From Pseudomonas grandcourensis (lineage in GTDB: Bacteria; Pseudomonadota; Gammaproteobacteria; Pseudomonadales; Pseudomonadaceae), in assembly GCF_039909015.1 (NCBI RefSeq), contig NZ_CP150919.1, forward strand, positions 4,316,501 to 4,380,500: a stretch of 64,000 nt of DNA. Reading direction: 5' to 3'. Made by a program: the position numbers and the translations under genes. Below, in pieces: positions 17,944-26,626 of the stretch. The notes beneath the pieces were generated by a model. The model was not told the DNA's origin, made no database searches, and saw nothing but the letters and a program-made list of their open reading frames with translations. Within the stretch, counting starts at the first letter, position 1; each line of letters starts with the position of its first letter.

Positions 17944-20900
17944 GCTTTTCGCCGCTTCAGTTGACGCTTTTTTGACAGGACGGATCTTGAACCAGATGGA
18001 GTACATCGCTGGCAGGAACACCAGCGTCATGATGGTTCCGACGAACGTGCCTCCGATCAGCGTGTAAGCCAGCGTCCCCCAGAAGACGGAGTGTGTCAGC
18101 GGAATGAACGCCAGGATTGCTGCCAGCGCTGTCAGCAGTACTGGGCGGGCGCGTTGTACCGTGGCTTCGACCACTGCGTGAAATGGGTCCAGTCCTTCTT
18201 GTGCGTTGTGATGGATTTGCCCAATCAGAATCAGCGTATTGCGCATCAGAATGCCCGAAAGAGCGATTAGACCGACCAGAGCGTTGATACCAAACGGCTG
18301 CTGGAAAATAAGCAGTGTCGGCACCACACCAATCAACCCCAGTGGCGAGGTGAGGAACACCATGATCATCGCCGAGATAGAACGAACCTGCAGAATGATG
18401 ACCAGCAGCGTCATGGCAATCATGATCGGGAACAGCGGCAACATCGCTTTGCCGGCCTTGCCCGACTCCTCGATTGCACCCGCCTGCTCAATCCGGTACC
18501 CGCCAGGCAGCTTGTCGATGACGGGCTGCAACTCCTTCATGATCACGCTCGAGACGTCCGGTGGCTGCAGACCTTCGGCAATGTCACCGCGCACGGTGAT
18601 GGTCGGTGTGCGGTCACGACGCCGGAGGATCGGATCTTCCATACGCACATCGACCGCTCCCACCTGGGACAACGGAATCCGCTGACCCGCCGTACCTACC
18701 AACGTAAAGCCTTCTATCTTGGCGGGATCGAGCCGAATATCACCCGCTGCGCGACCCACCACCTGCACCGAACGAATGTCCTCACGAACCGCGGTGATCG
18801 GTACGCCCGCCAGCAGGAACTGCAGTTGTTGCGCGACTGAACTTGATGTCAACCCAACCGCCTCCAAGCGATCCTGATCCAGAGCGAAATGCAGCGTCGG
18901 CGTCAGAGGCCCCCAATCGATGTTGACAGTTCTCATCATCGAGCTCGACTGCAACACGTCCTGTACCTGGCCCGCAATCTCGCGCAACGTTGACGGATCA
19001 GGCCCCATTACCCGGTAGGCAACAGGGAATGGCGAATACGGACCAAACACAAGCTGAGTCACCCTGACACGCGCTTCGGGGGCAAGTCCCTCAGCAGCCG
19101 CCTCGCGGATACGGAACTTGAGGGCCTCGCGCTCCTCTTGGCTGTCCGTCAGCACCACAATCTTCGCGAAAGACGGATCGGGGAGTTCCGGCGCCATCGC
19201 CAGATAGAAGCGCGGCGCGCCTTGCCCGATATAAGCGGTGACGATTTTTGCCTCACCCTGCTTTTGCAGCCAGGCCTCTATCTTGGCGGTGGTGGCGCTG
19301 GTCTGCTCAATGGAGGTGCCATAAGGCATTTGCACTTCAATCAATACCTCTGGACGGTCCGAGGTCGGGAAGAACTGCTTCTTGACCAGGCTCATGCCGA
19401 GGATCGCCACCACAAACGAAGCGATGACAGTACCGGCCACCAGCCATTTGCGAGCGATGACCCGCGTCAAAACCTGGCGGAAGCGGTTGTAGTTAGGGGT
19501 GTTGTAGATGGCCGCGTGACCACCCTCGACCTTCTTGATGTTCGGCAACATCTTCACCCCCAGGTACGGGGTAAAAGCTACCGCGACCACCCAGGAGGCA
19601 ATCAGGGCAATGCCCACGATCCAGAACATGTTGCTGGTGTACTCGCCGGCGGTCGATTGCGCGAAGCCGTTGGGCATAAAGCCGATAGCCGTCACTAGCG
19701 TACCGGAAAGCATCGGCGCGGCCGTATGACTCCAGGCGTACGCGGAAGCTTTGATGCGGTCGTAGCCCTCTTCCATTTTCACCACCATCATTTCGATAGC
19801 AATGATGGCGTCGTCCACCAGCAGTCCAAGCGCCAGAATCAACGAGCCAAGGGTGATGCGGTCAAAGTTCTTTCCAGTGGCCGCCATCACCACAAACACC
19901 ACGGCCAACGTCAACGGCACAGCCGCAGCGACCACAACGCCTACACGCCAGCCCATGCTGAGAAAGCAGACAAGCATCACCACAAGCAGCGCGACGAAAA
20001 ATTTGACCATGAACTCGCCGACGGCCGAACTGATATTTACAGATTGATCGGTGACCTTGGAGAGCGTCATGCCCAAAGGCATGCCTTCATTTATCTTGGT
20101 CGTCTCGGCGTCCAACGCCTTGCCCAGGTCGAGACCGTTCCAGCCCTCACGCATCACGATCCCAAGCAACAAAGCCTCTTCACCGTTATTGCGCACAAGA
20201 AAGGTTGCGGGATCTTCATAACCACGCTCGATCGTCGCCACGTCAGAGAGTTTGAGCGTGCGCCCCTGAATCGCAAGGGGCGTATCACGAATTTTCTCCA
20301 ACTTATCGAAGGCGCCGTCTACCCGGAGGAAGACCTGCGGCCCGTCGGTTTCGATCGAACCGGCGGGCGTGAGCACGTTCTGGCTGTTCAGAGCGGCGAA
20401 GATATCCTGGGGGGATACGCCCAAGGTGGCCAGTCGATCATGGGAAAAGGAAACAAAGATACGCTCGGGCTGTTCCCCAATGATGTTGACCTTCTTCACG
20501 CCCGGCACGTGCAACAGGCGCTGGCGCAAAGATTCAGCATCACGCACCAACAGTCGCTGCGGCTCGCCTTTGGCTTTCAGGGCGAAAAGCGCAAATGTCA
20601 CGTCCGAAAATTCGTCGTTAACCATTGGCCCGATGACTCCCGCTGGCAGCTTCCGGGCCTCATCGTCGAGCTTTTTACGCGCCTGATAGAACTCCTCCTG
20701 CACTTGTGAAGGCGGCGTGCTATCGAGCAGTGACACCATCGTGAAGGCCAGGCCAGGACGGGTGTAGGTTTCCGTGCGGTCGTACCATTTCAGTTCTTGC
20801 AGGCGTTTTTCAAGTGGCTCTGCTACCTGATCCTGCATCTCCTGCGCCGTGGCGCCCGGCCAAGCGGTAATGACCGTTAACTGCTTGACCGTAAACGGAG

Positions 20901-21027
20901 GATCTTCCGCGCGCCCCAGTTGAAAGAACGACAAGATGCCCGCAACGGCAATCAGGAAGATCAGAAACACCGTGATGGAGCGCTCACGAACGGCGATCGC
21001 GGAAAGATTGAAGCGACCCTCGCTCAT
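17914..21027 (-). CDS. RND efflux transporter, inner-membrane permease (HAE1 type)
   Basis: The 1037-residue permease of the AcrB/MexK/TriC class has twelve membrane segments in two halves, two large periplasmic loops, and the acidic pair of TM4 (GLLVDDAIIAIEMMV) that carries protons. The N-terminus LGRAEDPPFTVKQLTVITAW is like the TriC/MexK subgroup. With the adaptor and outer-membrane factor next to it, it forms a drug/solvent exporter. It overlaps the adaptor stop by 4 bp. The last nine codons (LRHGRAGAA) are the reverse strand of the integrase box HDLRRTGATMT, so the natural C-terminus was probably replaced when the integrase scrap was joined here. The lost tail is short and the pump is probably still functional. 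Confidence 0.92.
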   Translation of the reverse strand: MSEGRFNLSAIAVRERSITVFLIFLIAVAGILSFFQLGRAEDPPFTVKQLTVITAWPGATAQEMQDQVAEPLEKRLQELKWYDRTETYTRPGLAFTMVSLLDSTPPSQVQEEFYQARKKLDDEARKLPAGVIGPMVNDEFSDVTFALFALKAKGEPQRLLVRDAESLRQRLLHVPGVKKVNIIGEQPERIFVSFSHDRLATLGVSPQDIFAALNSQNVLTPAGSIETDGPQVFLRVDGAFDKLEKIRDTPLAIQGRTLKLSDVATIERGYEDPATFLVRNNGEEALLLGIVMREGWNGLDLGKALDAETTKINEGMPLGMTLSKVTDQSVNISSAVGEFMVKFFVALLVVMLVCFLSMGWRVGVVVAAAVPLTLAVVFVVMAATGKNFDRITLGSLILALGLLVDDAIIAIEMMVVKMEEGYDRIKASAYAWSHTAAPMLSGTLVTAIGFMPNGFAQSTAGEYTSNMFWIVGIALIASWVVAVAFTPYLGVKMLPNIKKVEGGHAAIYNTPNYNRFRQVLTRVIARKWLVAGTVIASFVVAILGMSLVKKQFFPTSDRPEVLIEVQMPYGTSIEQTSATTAKIEAWLQKQGEAKIVTAYIGQGAPRFYLAMAPELPDPSFAKIVVLTDSQEEREALKFRIREAAAEGLAPEARVRVTQLVFGPYSPFPVAYRVMGPDPSTLREIAGQVQDVLQSSSMMRTVNIDWGPLTPTLHFALDQDRLEAVGLTSSSVAQQLQFLLAGVPITAVREDIRSVQVVGRAAGDIRLDPAKIEGFTLVGTAGQRIPLSQVGAVDVRMEDPILRRRDRTPTITVRGDIAEGLQPPDVSSVIMKELQPVIDKLPGGYRIEQAGAIEESGKAGKAMLPLFPIMIAMTLLVIILQVRSISAMIMVFLTSPLGLIGVVPTLLIFQQPFGINALVGLIALSGILMRNTLILIGQIHHNAQEGLDPFHAVVEATVQRARPVLLTALAAILAFIPLTHSVFWGTLAYTLIGGTFVGTIMTLVFLPAMYSIWFKIRPVKKASTEAAKSLRHGRAGAA

Positions 21028-22133
21028 GGACGACCTCCGGCAACTTTGGCGTCATCCTGTTGAGGCGATCTCACTTCTTCACCCTCTCGCAACAGATGTG
21101 CGCCTAACGCTACGATCTGCTCACCGACCTTGAGATCGCCCGCGACTCGGGCTGAGTCGTCGCTCAGACCCAAGACTTGAACAGGTCGCCAGGCCACCTT
21201 CGCAGGATTACCGACGATGACCCATACGCCAGTGCCTTTGCCTGGGTCATAAACGGCTGCGATCGGCACTTGCATCGCTTGCCCTTGCGCGGTGCCTTCA
21301 GCGATCCGAAGCGTGACGGTCGAACCTATCGGTGCATTGGCCAGCGCGCCCTCAAGCACATACCGCGCCTCAAAGGTGCGCGTCATACGGTCGGCCGAGT
21401 CAGAAAGCAATCTCAGCTTCGCTGTAACAGCACCCGTGGTATTGCCATAAAGCGTCGCCTGCGCGGTGGATCCTGCTGCGGGACGCAACGTCTCGGGCAG
21501 GTGCACGATCGCTTCGCGCTGGCCGGCCCGCGCCAGTCGAACCACGGGCTGTCCCGGGCTGACAACTTGTCCGGGCTCGGCGAGCGTCTCCACCACAACG
21601 CCGTCGGAATCGGCAAACAGCACCGCATAACCAGAAGCATTGCGGGCTACATCAGCCTGCGCTTCAGCGGCGCTAAGCTGCGCCTTTGCGGTATCCGCTG
21701 CGGCTTTGATCTGGTCGTAGGCCGATGCAGAAATAGCGCCTGCGGCGACCAGGTTGCGATATCGAGCCTCGTCATCCGCTGTCTGCTTGGCTCGGGCCCG
21801 AGCGGCTATGACCGACTCTTGCTGTGCACGCGCCTGCAACCCCAGGTCGATGGGATCGAGGCGCATAAGTGGCTGACCACGTTTAACGGTTTGACCGGTG
21901 TCGACCAGACGCTCAAGCACCTTGCCTGATACCCGAAAACCCAGGTCGCCCTGGACGCGGGCAGCCACTACACCTGTGAAGGAACGCGAGACGTCGGACG
22001 AAGCCTGAACCGCAGAGACCCTCACCAGTGGGGCAAGCGTACGCGGATCCTCAACGGTGGATGAGTCGCCACACGCCGTCAGGACGAGAGGCAACAAGCA
22101 AGCGGCAATGGGGAAAGGTCGAAGCCGGCGCAT
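21024..22133 (-). CDS. RND efflux periplasmic adaptor lipoprotein
   Basis: The 369-residue membrane fusion protein has a lipoprotein signal (MRRLRPFPIAACLLPLVLTAC) and the HlyD/AcrA layout: lipoyl half-motif (GDLGFRVSGKVLERLVDTGQ), coiled-coil hairpin (about residues 95-160, Ala/Gln/Lys-rich), second lipoyl half (VLFADSDGVVVETLAEPGQVV) and beta-barrel domain. It bridges the RND permease and the outer-membrane factor. It is the first gene of the leftward operon. Its promoter region contains a 24-bp palindrome at 22180-22203, so it is likely repressed by the TetR protein encoded at 25361. Confidence 0.93.
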   Translation of the reverse strand: MRRLRPFPIAACLLPLVLTACGDSSTVEDPRTLAPLVRVSAVQASSDVSRSFTGVVAARVQGDLGFRVSGKVLERLVDTGQTVKRGQPLMRLDPIDLGLQARAQQESVIAARARAKQTADDEARYRNLVAAGAISASAYDQIKAAADTAKAQLSAAEAQADVARNASGYAVLFADSDGVVVETLAEPGQVVSPGQPVVRLARAGQREAIVHLPETLRPAAGSTAQATLYGNTTGAVTAKLRLLSDSADRMTRTFEARYVLEGALANAPIGSTVTLRIAEGTAQGQAMQVPIAAVYDPGKGTGVWVIVGNPAKVAWRPVQVLGLSDDSARVAGDLKVGEQIVALGAHLLREGEEVRSPQQDDAKVAGGRP

Positions 22134-22179
22134 AGGTTCCCTTACTTAAAAATAGGACGAGCGCCATATTCTCAGCCTA

Positions 22180-22203
22180 GTGACCATATGTGTCAATGGT
22201 CAC
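22180..22203. promoter_or_regulatory. Palindromic operator for the adaptor-permease operon
   Basis: The site reads GTGACCAT-N8-ATGGTCAC with perfect 8-bp arms. It lies 47 bp upstream of the adaptor start. Sites with the same geometry lie at 22301, 25230 and 26020, which points to the TetR-type regulator at 25361-25981. Confidence 0.75.
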
Positions 22204-22290
22204 GACCCATGAAGCGTCCAGCTTCTCCCTGCGACAATAGAAACCGCACATAACATTGAAAATAGGCGAGCAAAGCTCAAATTACGTCAA

Positions 22291-22318
22291 TTGACAGAAT
22301 GTGACCATTACGTAATAT
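22291..22318 (+). promoter_or_regulatory. Sigma-70-type promoter of the outer-membrane factor gene
   Basis: A -35 box TTGACA (22291-22296) and a -10-like box TAATAT (22313-22318) are separated by 16 bp. The operator at 22301-22324 covers the spacer and the -10 box, so a bound repressor would exclude RNA polymerase. Confidence 0.7.
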
Positions 22319-22324
22319 GGTCAC
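22301..22324. promoter_or_regulatory. Palindromic operator for the outer-membrane factor gene
   Basis: GTGACCAT-N8-ATGGTCAC with perfect 8-bp arms and a spacer TACGTAAT that nearly continues the palindrome. It overlaps the predicted promoter and lies 27 bp upstream of the start codon. Confidence 0.78.
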
Positions 22325-22350
22325 AAACACCCTCTATTGAAGGAATCTCA

Positions 22351-23811
22351 ATGCCTCCCCTCCGTCCAATTACTCTTTTGGTCAGCGCCGGCTTAATGGC
22401 AGGCTGCGCGGTCGGTCCGGACTACCATCGTCCAGACGCTCCGCTTTCGGATCGTTACTTGGGTCAGCCTTCTGTCGAACAGCGGCGTGGAGCGACACCG
22501 ACCAGCCTTGTAGCCTGGTGGGAAGGCTTTGGTGATCCAGTGCTGACCGACTTCATCTCCAAGGCGCTTGAGCAGAATCTGGACCTGGCGCAAGCGTCGG
22601 CGCGAGTCACGCAGGCGCGGGCCGGACTAGGTGCTGCAAATGCCGCTCTACTCCCCTCAGGGAACCTCAGCGGACAGGCCGCGCGCTCCTACCAGTCAAT
22701 CGAGACGCCGCTTGGCCAGGTGTTGAACTCAACGCCTGGCTATGATCGGTACGCAAGCTCCTACGAGGCCAACCTCGATGCCAGCTGGGAGGTAGATGTC
22801 TTTGGCGGATTGCGCCGCGGACGCGAGGCTGCTTTGGCCGAGTACCAGGCTTCCCAGGCGGGCGTCGCTGCCACACGATTGGCCATCGCCGCGCAGACCG
22901 CTGACATCTACATCACTATCCGCGGACTGCAAACCCGGCTGGACATTGCGAATAGGCAAGTCAAGACGCAGCAGGATTTGTTAGAGAAAGTCCAATTGCT
23001 CTACAGCAAGGGGCTCGCCGCCAATTATCAGGTTCGCCAGACCGAGGGGGAGCTATCGCAGGTCCAAGCGACAGTGCCGGTCCTGCAGAGCGGTCTGGAT
23101 GCTGCCATGAATGCGCTGGATGTAATGCTCGGCACGCCACCAGGCACTCACCGCACGCAACTGGCAAGTGCGGGGAGCATTCCTGTAGCGCCGCAGATAA
23201 AGGCGATGGGAACGCCGGCCGATTTGCTGCGCCGCCGGCCAGATCTCATTGTGGCTGAGCGCCGTCTTGCGGCTTCAAACGCACGCATCGGGGAAGCGAT
23301 TGCCGAGTACTACCCGAAATTCTCCCTTAGCGCATTGCTGGGCAGTGCCACGGCTGTATCCGCAGGCAACCTTTTTACCGGCGGCGCCAGCCAGTCGGCG
23401 GGCGTATTGGGACTGCGCTGGAGACTCTTCGACTTCGGTCGCATAAACGCCGAAATCGACCAGGCCAAGGGACAGGAAGCCGAAACCCTGGCCGCTTACC
23501 GTCAGTCCGTGCTGCGCGCCACCGAGGATGTCGAGAACGCGTTGTCCTCACTGGTGAATCGGGAAGCTCAAGCAACCATCCTCACCGCCGGAGAGGCGTC
23601 TCTGACACAGGCGCGCCAATCGTCGTTCATTGCCTATGAGAAAGGCACGGCCAGCCTGATCGATGTCCTGCACGCTGACGAGACGATGCTGCAGGCTTCT
23701 GATGCCCGAGCGCAAGCACGAACGGAATCGGCACGAGCGGCGGTTGCGGCATTCAAGTCGCTAGGTGGTGGCTGGCAACCTCCTGAAGCCCAGGCTGTTG
23801 CGACACGATGA
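22351..23811 (+). CDS. RND efflux outer-membrane factor, OprM/NodT family lipoprotein
   Basis: The 486-residue protein has a lipobox signal (SAGLMAGCAVGPDYHRP) and the two TolC/OprM repeats of coiled-coil helices (ASARVTQARAGLGAANAALL; QVKTQQDLLEKVQLLYSKGL; RRRPDLIVAERRLAASNARI). It forms the outer-membrane duct of the pump. The start at 22351 (AAGGAA upstream) places the signal peptide correctly; the open frame reaches back to 22291. It is transcribed divergently from the adaptor-permease genes, sharing the two-operator control region. The gene order adaptor-permease divergent from the outer-membrane factor is less usual than a single operon. Confidence 0.93.
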   Translation: MPPLRPITLLVSAGLMAGCAVGPDYHRPDAPLSDRYLGQPSVEQRRGATPTSLVAWWEGFGDPVLTDFISKALEQNLDLAQASARVTQARAGLGAANAALLPSGNLSGQAARSYQSIETPLGQVLNSTPGYDRYASSYEANLDASWEVDVFGGLRRGREAALAEYQASQAGVAATRLAIAAQTADIYITIRGLQTRLDIANRQVKTQQDLLEKVQLLYSKGLAANYQVRQTEGELSQVQATVPVLQSGLDAAMNALDVMLGTPPGTHRTQLASAGSIPVAPQIKAMGTPADLLRRRPDLIVAERRLAASNARIGEAIAEYYPKFSLSALLGSATAVSAGNLFTGGASQSAGVLGLRWRLFDFGRINAEIDQAKGQEAETLAAYRQSVLRATEDVENALSSLVNREAQATILTAGEASLTQARQSSFIAYEKGTASLIDVLHADETMLQASDARAQARTESARAAVAAFKSLGGGWQPPEAQAVATR

Positions 23812-23836
23812 GCTGATAAGGTGACGTGCTCTTAAA

Positions 23837-23864
23837 GGTCGGGAGGTAACGCGTGCTCCCGACC
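23837..23864. terminator. Hairpin between convergent genes
   Basis: The 9-bp perfect arms GGTCGGGAG / CTCCCGACC enclose a 10-nt loop between the stop of the outer-membrane factor gene and the stop of the FadL gene. No T-run is present on either side, so termination efficiency is uncertain. Confidence 0.5.
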
Positions 23865-23891
23865 GGACACTCATCGTGTAACGGCATTCAA

Positions 23892-25163
23892 CTAGAAGCG
23901 GTAACTGACGGAAGCACCGAGCCCGCTCGCACTGTTCTTGTATTTGGCACCGTATGCACCTCTGGTCGGCGAGGTCTGGTTGACCTGCACGCTCTCCTCC
24001 CACAGGTAGGAATAAGCAACATCGATCGTGACGTTGTCCGCCGGAGTCCAGCCAGCACCGAAGCTGACAACCTTCCGGTCGCCTGTAGGAATGCGTGGCC
24101 CCCGGTTTGTGTTGTTGGTGGGCGACTGATCAACCGAAAAACCTGCGCGAAGTACCCATTGGTTGTTCAGTTGATACGCCGCACCGATAGCGTGAGCCCA
24201 CGTATCGTGCCAATTCTGCTCTTCGGTAATGGTGCCCAGCGCGCCGCTCAACGCAGGGGGTAAACCCGTGTTCTCGATGGTTAACTCTTTGAAGCGACTC
24301 CAGCGAGTCCAGGTGCTCCCCAAGTAGACGGTCCAGTCGTTATTGAGCTGATGAGTCACCGAGAAATCCACTGACTCTGGGGTATCCACATCCAGCGAAG
24401 CGTCATAACTCTGGCCGCTGACCCCCAACACGCTAAAGATGCCGTCAGTGACCTTTGTCTTGGCATCCAATTTATAACTGACCTTGGAATGGTAGGTCAT
24501 GCCCAAACGGGTTCGGTCTGTAGCCTGCACCAGGATACCGGCGTTGAAACCGAGGGCCGTGTCGTCACCCGTGCTTTTGAGTTTTCCGTCATTGCGACCA
24601 GGGCTAAGTGGATTGGGCACCATACCGGACAGCTCACCGCTGATTCGGTTGATGGTCGGACCGAACCCGATCGAAACTCTGTCGTTGAAGGCATAGCTGA
24701 TAGTGGGCTGGAACGTAAGGGTCGTGACCTCGCTTTTGTTAGCGTAATAACGCCCGGCGAAACCGCTGCCATAGTCAGTCATCAGACCAAAAGGTACATA
24801 AAAACCTACACCGAACGCCCAATGCTCATCGATAGGTTTGACGTAGTAACCCATAGGCACGGTGGTGGTTGGCACCATGTCGCCATCTTCCTGGCCGCCG
24901 AATGTACTGCGGGTCTGGCTTATGTCGGACTTGGCAAACAGGGTCGCAGCCCCCACGCTGACCTGCTCTCTTTTCAAGCGAGACATTCCCGCGGGATTAC
25001 CGAATACCGTACTCGCATCTTCAGCAGAAGAGGAACGACCGGCAAACCCCGATCCCATCCCACTGATGCTCTGTTCATTAAGAGCGAAGCCGCTTGCAAA
25101 AACGTTTGAGGATGCGAGCACGACAGCAAGGCCAAATGGGGTCTTGAGCACTATTTTTTTCAT
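23892..25163 (-). CDS. FadL/OmpP1/TodX family outer-membrane channel
   Basis: The 423-residue outer-membrane beta-barrel has a signal peptide (MKKIVLKTPFGLAVVLASSN, cleaved near FASG) and the FadL plug start SGFALNEQSISGMGSGFAGR. The barrel ends in the usual aromatic residue (SVSYRF). FadL-type proteins let hydrophobic molecules such as long-chain fatty acids or aromatic hydrocarbons across the outer membrane. The start at 25163 is preferred to the in-frame ATG at 25229, because only it gives a proper signal peptide. A variant of the 24-bp operator lies 67 bp upstream, so this uptake channel appears to share its regulator with the efflux pump. Confidence 0.9.
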   Translation of the reverse strand: MKKIVLKTPFGLAVVLASSNVFASGFALNEQSISGMGSGFAGRSSSAEDASTVFGNPAGMSRLKREQVSVGAATLFAKSDISQTRSTFGGQEDGDMVPTTTVPMGYYVKPIDEHWAFGVGFYVPFGLMTDYGSGFAGRYYANKSEVTTLTFQPTISYAFNDRVSIGFGPTINRISGELSGMVPNPLSPGRNDGKLKSTGDDTALGFNAGILVQATDRTRLGMTYHSKVSYKLDAKTKVTDGIFSVLGVSGQSYDASLDVDTPESVDFSVTHQLNNDWTVYLGSTWTRWSRFKELTIENTGLPPALSGALGTITEEQNWHDTWAHAIGAAYQLNNQWVLRAGFSVDQSPTNNTNRGPRIPTGDRKVVSFGAGWTPADNVTIDVAYSYLWEESVQVNQTSPTRGAYGAKYKNSASGLGASVSYRF

Positions 25164-25229
25164 TGTTTGAACTCTATGGGTATCACTGAGATGAAACAGT
25201 AGAAGCGACGCATCACCATATTTGTTCAT

Positions 25230-25253
25230 ATGACCAATTCAGTCAATAGTCAC
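25230..25253. promoter_or_regulatory. Operator variant upstream of the FadL-type gene
   Basis: The site reads ATGACCAA-N8-ATAGTCAC, the same 24-bp geometry as the sites at 22180 and 22301 with changes in the outer positions of the arms. Its spacing to the FadL start fits a promoter-proximal repressor site. Confidence 0.6.
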
Positions 25254-25270
25254 TACGCAGATAAATAAAA

Positions 25271-25297
25271 TGCCCTTCGACGGATGGAAGAAGGGCA
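25271..25297 (-). terminator. Terminator after the tetR gene
   Basis: On the minus strand, arms TGCCCTTC / GAAGGGCA with an 11-nt loop are followed by ATTTTATTTAT. It lies about 60 bp beyond the tetR stop and would separate tetR from the FadL gene. Confidence 0.65.
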
Positions 25298-25360
25298 AAG
25301 TGAGAGCCGTTTTGGTGATCTGTCGCTTACCCGGGTATGCCGTAAACCTTTAGCCGAAGG

Positions 25361-25981
25361 TCAAGGCATGAGGCTACGCAAGATGAGGTTGGAAGTGAGC
25401 ATGGGCGCTTCCTCGACGAAATCGAGGTTGTACTGCAGCAGCAAAGGGTTGACGAATGGTCGCAGCGCGAGATGTATCGCTTCTACTGTCTCGTCCAGCG
25501 GAGTCTTGCGTTCAAATTCGCCAATCTCTCGCCCCTCTCGCACGATTTGCAACACGAAGCGTTTGATCTGTGCGTCATAAGCCTGCGTACTGGGCCAGCT
25601 TTCCGACGCCGCGAACGCTGCAATGTCATAGAGTTTTCGGTCGTTAAAGAACAGATTCACACCTGTGGCGATCACTGCTTTGACCAGACGTCGAAAGCGC
25701 TCCGTCGGCGACAGGTCTTCTACATTGATAGCCTGCTCCACAGCCGCGACGATTTCTGCCAGACAATTTGCGCAGATTGCTTCACCGATCGCCTGCTTGG
25801 AATCAAAAAATTTGTAGATGTAGGCCTTTGAAAACCCGATGGCCTTGGCCAGGTCGGAAACCGTGGTTTTGCCATAGCCGTATTGACTGAAGTGTTCGTT
25901 TGCCGCCGCGACAATCTGATCGCGAATGTCGTGATCAACTGGGCCACGTGAGCTGGGCGAAGATATTGATGGCTGATTCAT
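25361..25981 (-). CDS. TetR-family repressor of the RND/FadL genes
   Basis: The 206-residue protein has a TetR helix-turn-helix at about residues 22-66 (TTVSDLAKAIGFSKAYIYKFF) and an AefR/TetR_C-type ligand domain after it. Start ATG at 25981. An operator variant lies 39 bp upstream of its start, and the same motif lies before the adaptor, outer-membrane factor and FadL genes, so it is the natural candidate for their regulator and for its own. The inducer is probably a hydrophobic substrate of the channel or pump; this is inference. Confidence 0.9.
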   Translation of the reverse strand: MNQPSISSPSSRGPVDHDIRDQIVAAANEHFSQYGYGKTTVSDLAKAIGFSKAYIYKFFDSKQAIGEAICANCLAEIVAAVEQAINVEDLSPTERFRRLVKAVIATGVNLFFNDRKLYDIAAFAASESWPSTQAYDAQIKRFVLQIVREGREIGEFERKTPLDETVEAIHLALRPFVNPLLLQYNLDFVEEAPMLTSNLILRSLMP

Positions 25982-26019
25982 GGAAATAGCTTACTCACCC
26001 TTTCGAGGACTTAAAAATT

Positions 26020-26043
26020 GTGACCAGTGATATATATAGTCAC
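26020..26043. promoter_or_regulatory. Operator variant upstream of tetR
   Basis: The site reads GTGACCAG-N8-ATAGTCAC, the same 24-bp geometry as the other three sites. Its position just upstream of the tetR start suggests autoregulation. Confidence 0.6.
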
Positions 26044-26117
26044 AAATCGAACGTTTGGAAACCACAGTTGATCAGATTTGAAACGGGCTGACGTTTTGAG
26101 TAATCGCACATGGCGGA

Positions 26118-26525
26118 TTAGCGTTCCAAAAGTTCATTGTCGCTAACGCTAGACGGTTCCATCCCCTTCTCCTCGTGCTGGTGACGAAGCTCAGCCCAGT
26201 CTATCAGGGCAGTCATAGCCGGGCCCAGTGCATGACCCAGCACCGTCAGCGCGTACTCCACCCGCGGCGGCACCTCTGGGTATACGGTGCGTTGAACGAT
26301 GTCATCCTGCTGAAGCCCTTTCAACTGCTGAATGAGCATCTTCTGCGTGACATCGGGAATGAGCTTTTCCAGTTCGGAGAACCGAAGCGGCCGGCCTTTA
26401 GCGGCCATCAGCTCATTGATGATCACAATTTTCCATTTGCCCTCCAAAACGCGAAGCGTAGCGTTTATAGCGGCTGACCAGGCCTGCCGTCGTAAAGGGT
26501 TCCCACATTCCCACTCGCGCTCCAT
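26118..26525 (-). CDS. HxlR-family transcriptional regulator
   Basis: The 135-residue winged-helix protein has the HxlR signature: LRVLEGKWKIVIINEL at about residues 24-39, then LRFSELEKLIPDVTQKMLIQ (recognition helix region) and the wing VYPEVPPRVEYALTVLG. HxlR proteins often sense redox or electrophile stress through a cysteine near the N-terminus; C7 is the only candidate here. It is divergent from the oxidoreductase gene across a 101-bp gap, the usual pairing of an HxlR regulator with its target. Confidence 0.9.
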   Translation of the reverse strand: MEREWECGNPLRRQAWSAAINATLRVLEGKWKIVIINELMAAKGRPLRFSELEKLIPDVTQKMLIQQLKGLQQDDIVQRTVYPEVPPRVEYALTVLGHALGPAMTALIDWAELRHQHEEKGMEPSSVSDNELLER

Positions 26526-26626
26526 TGATACTTACCTTTTGGTGGGTTACAGACTAAAACGTAGGTTCTTGCGGATATTGCAGTGCTGATACTAACGTAT
26601 CTGGACTTTGAATCCCTGGAGGCACT

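Noticed and set aside
19726..20709. Long plus-strand open frame (327 codons) inside the RND permease gene
   Set aside because: It lies wholly antisense to a well-supported RND gene; its His/Arg-rich translation has no domain pattern and no ribosome-binding site.
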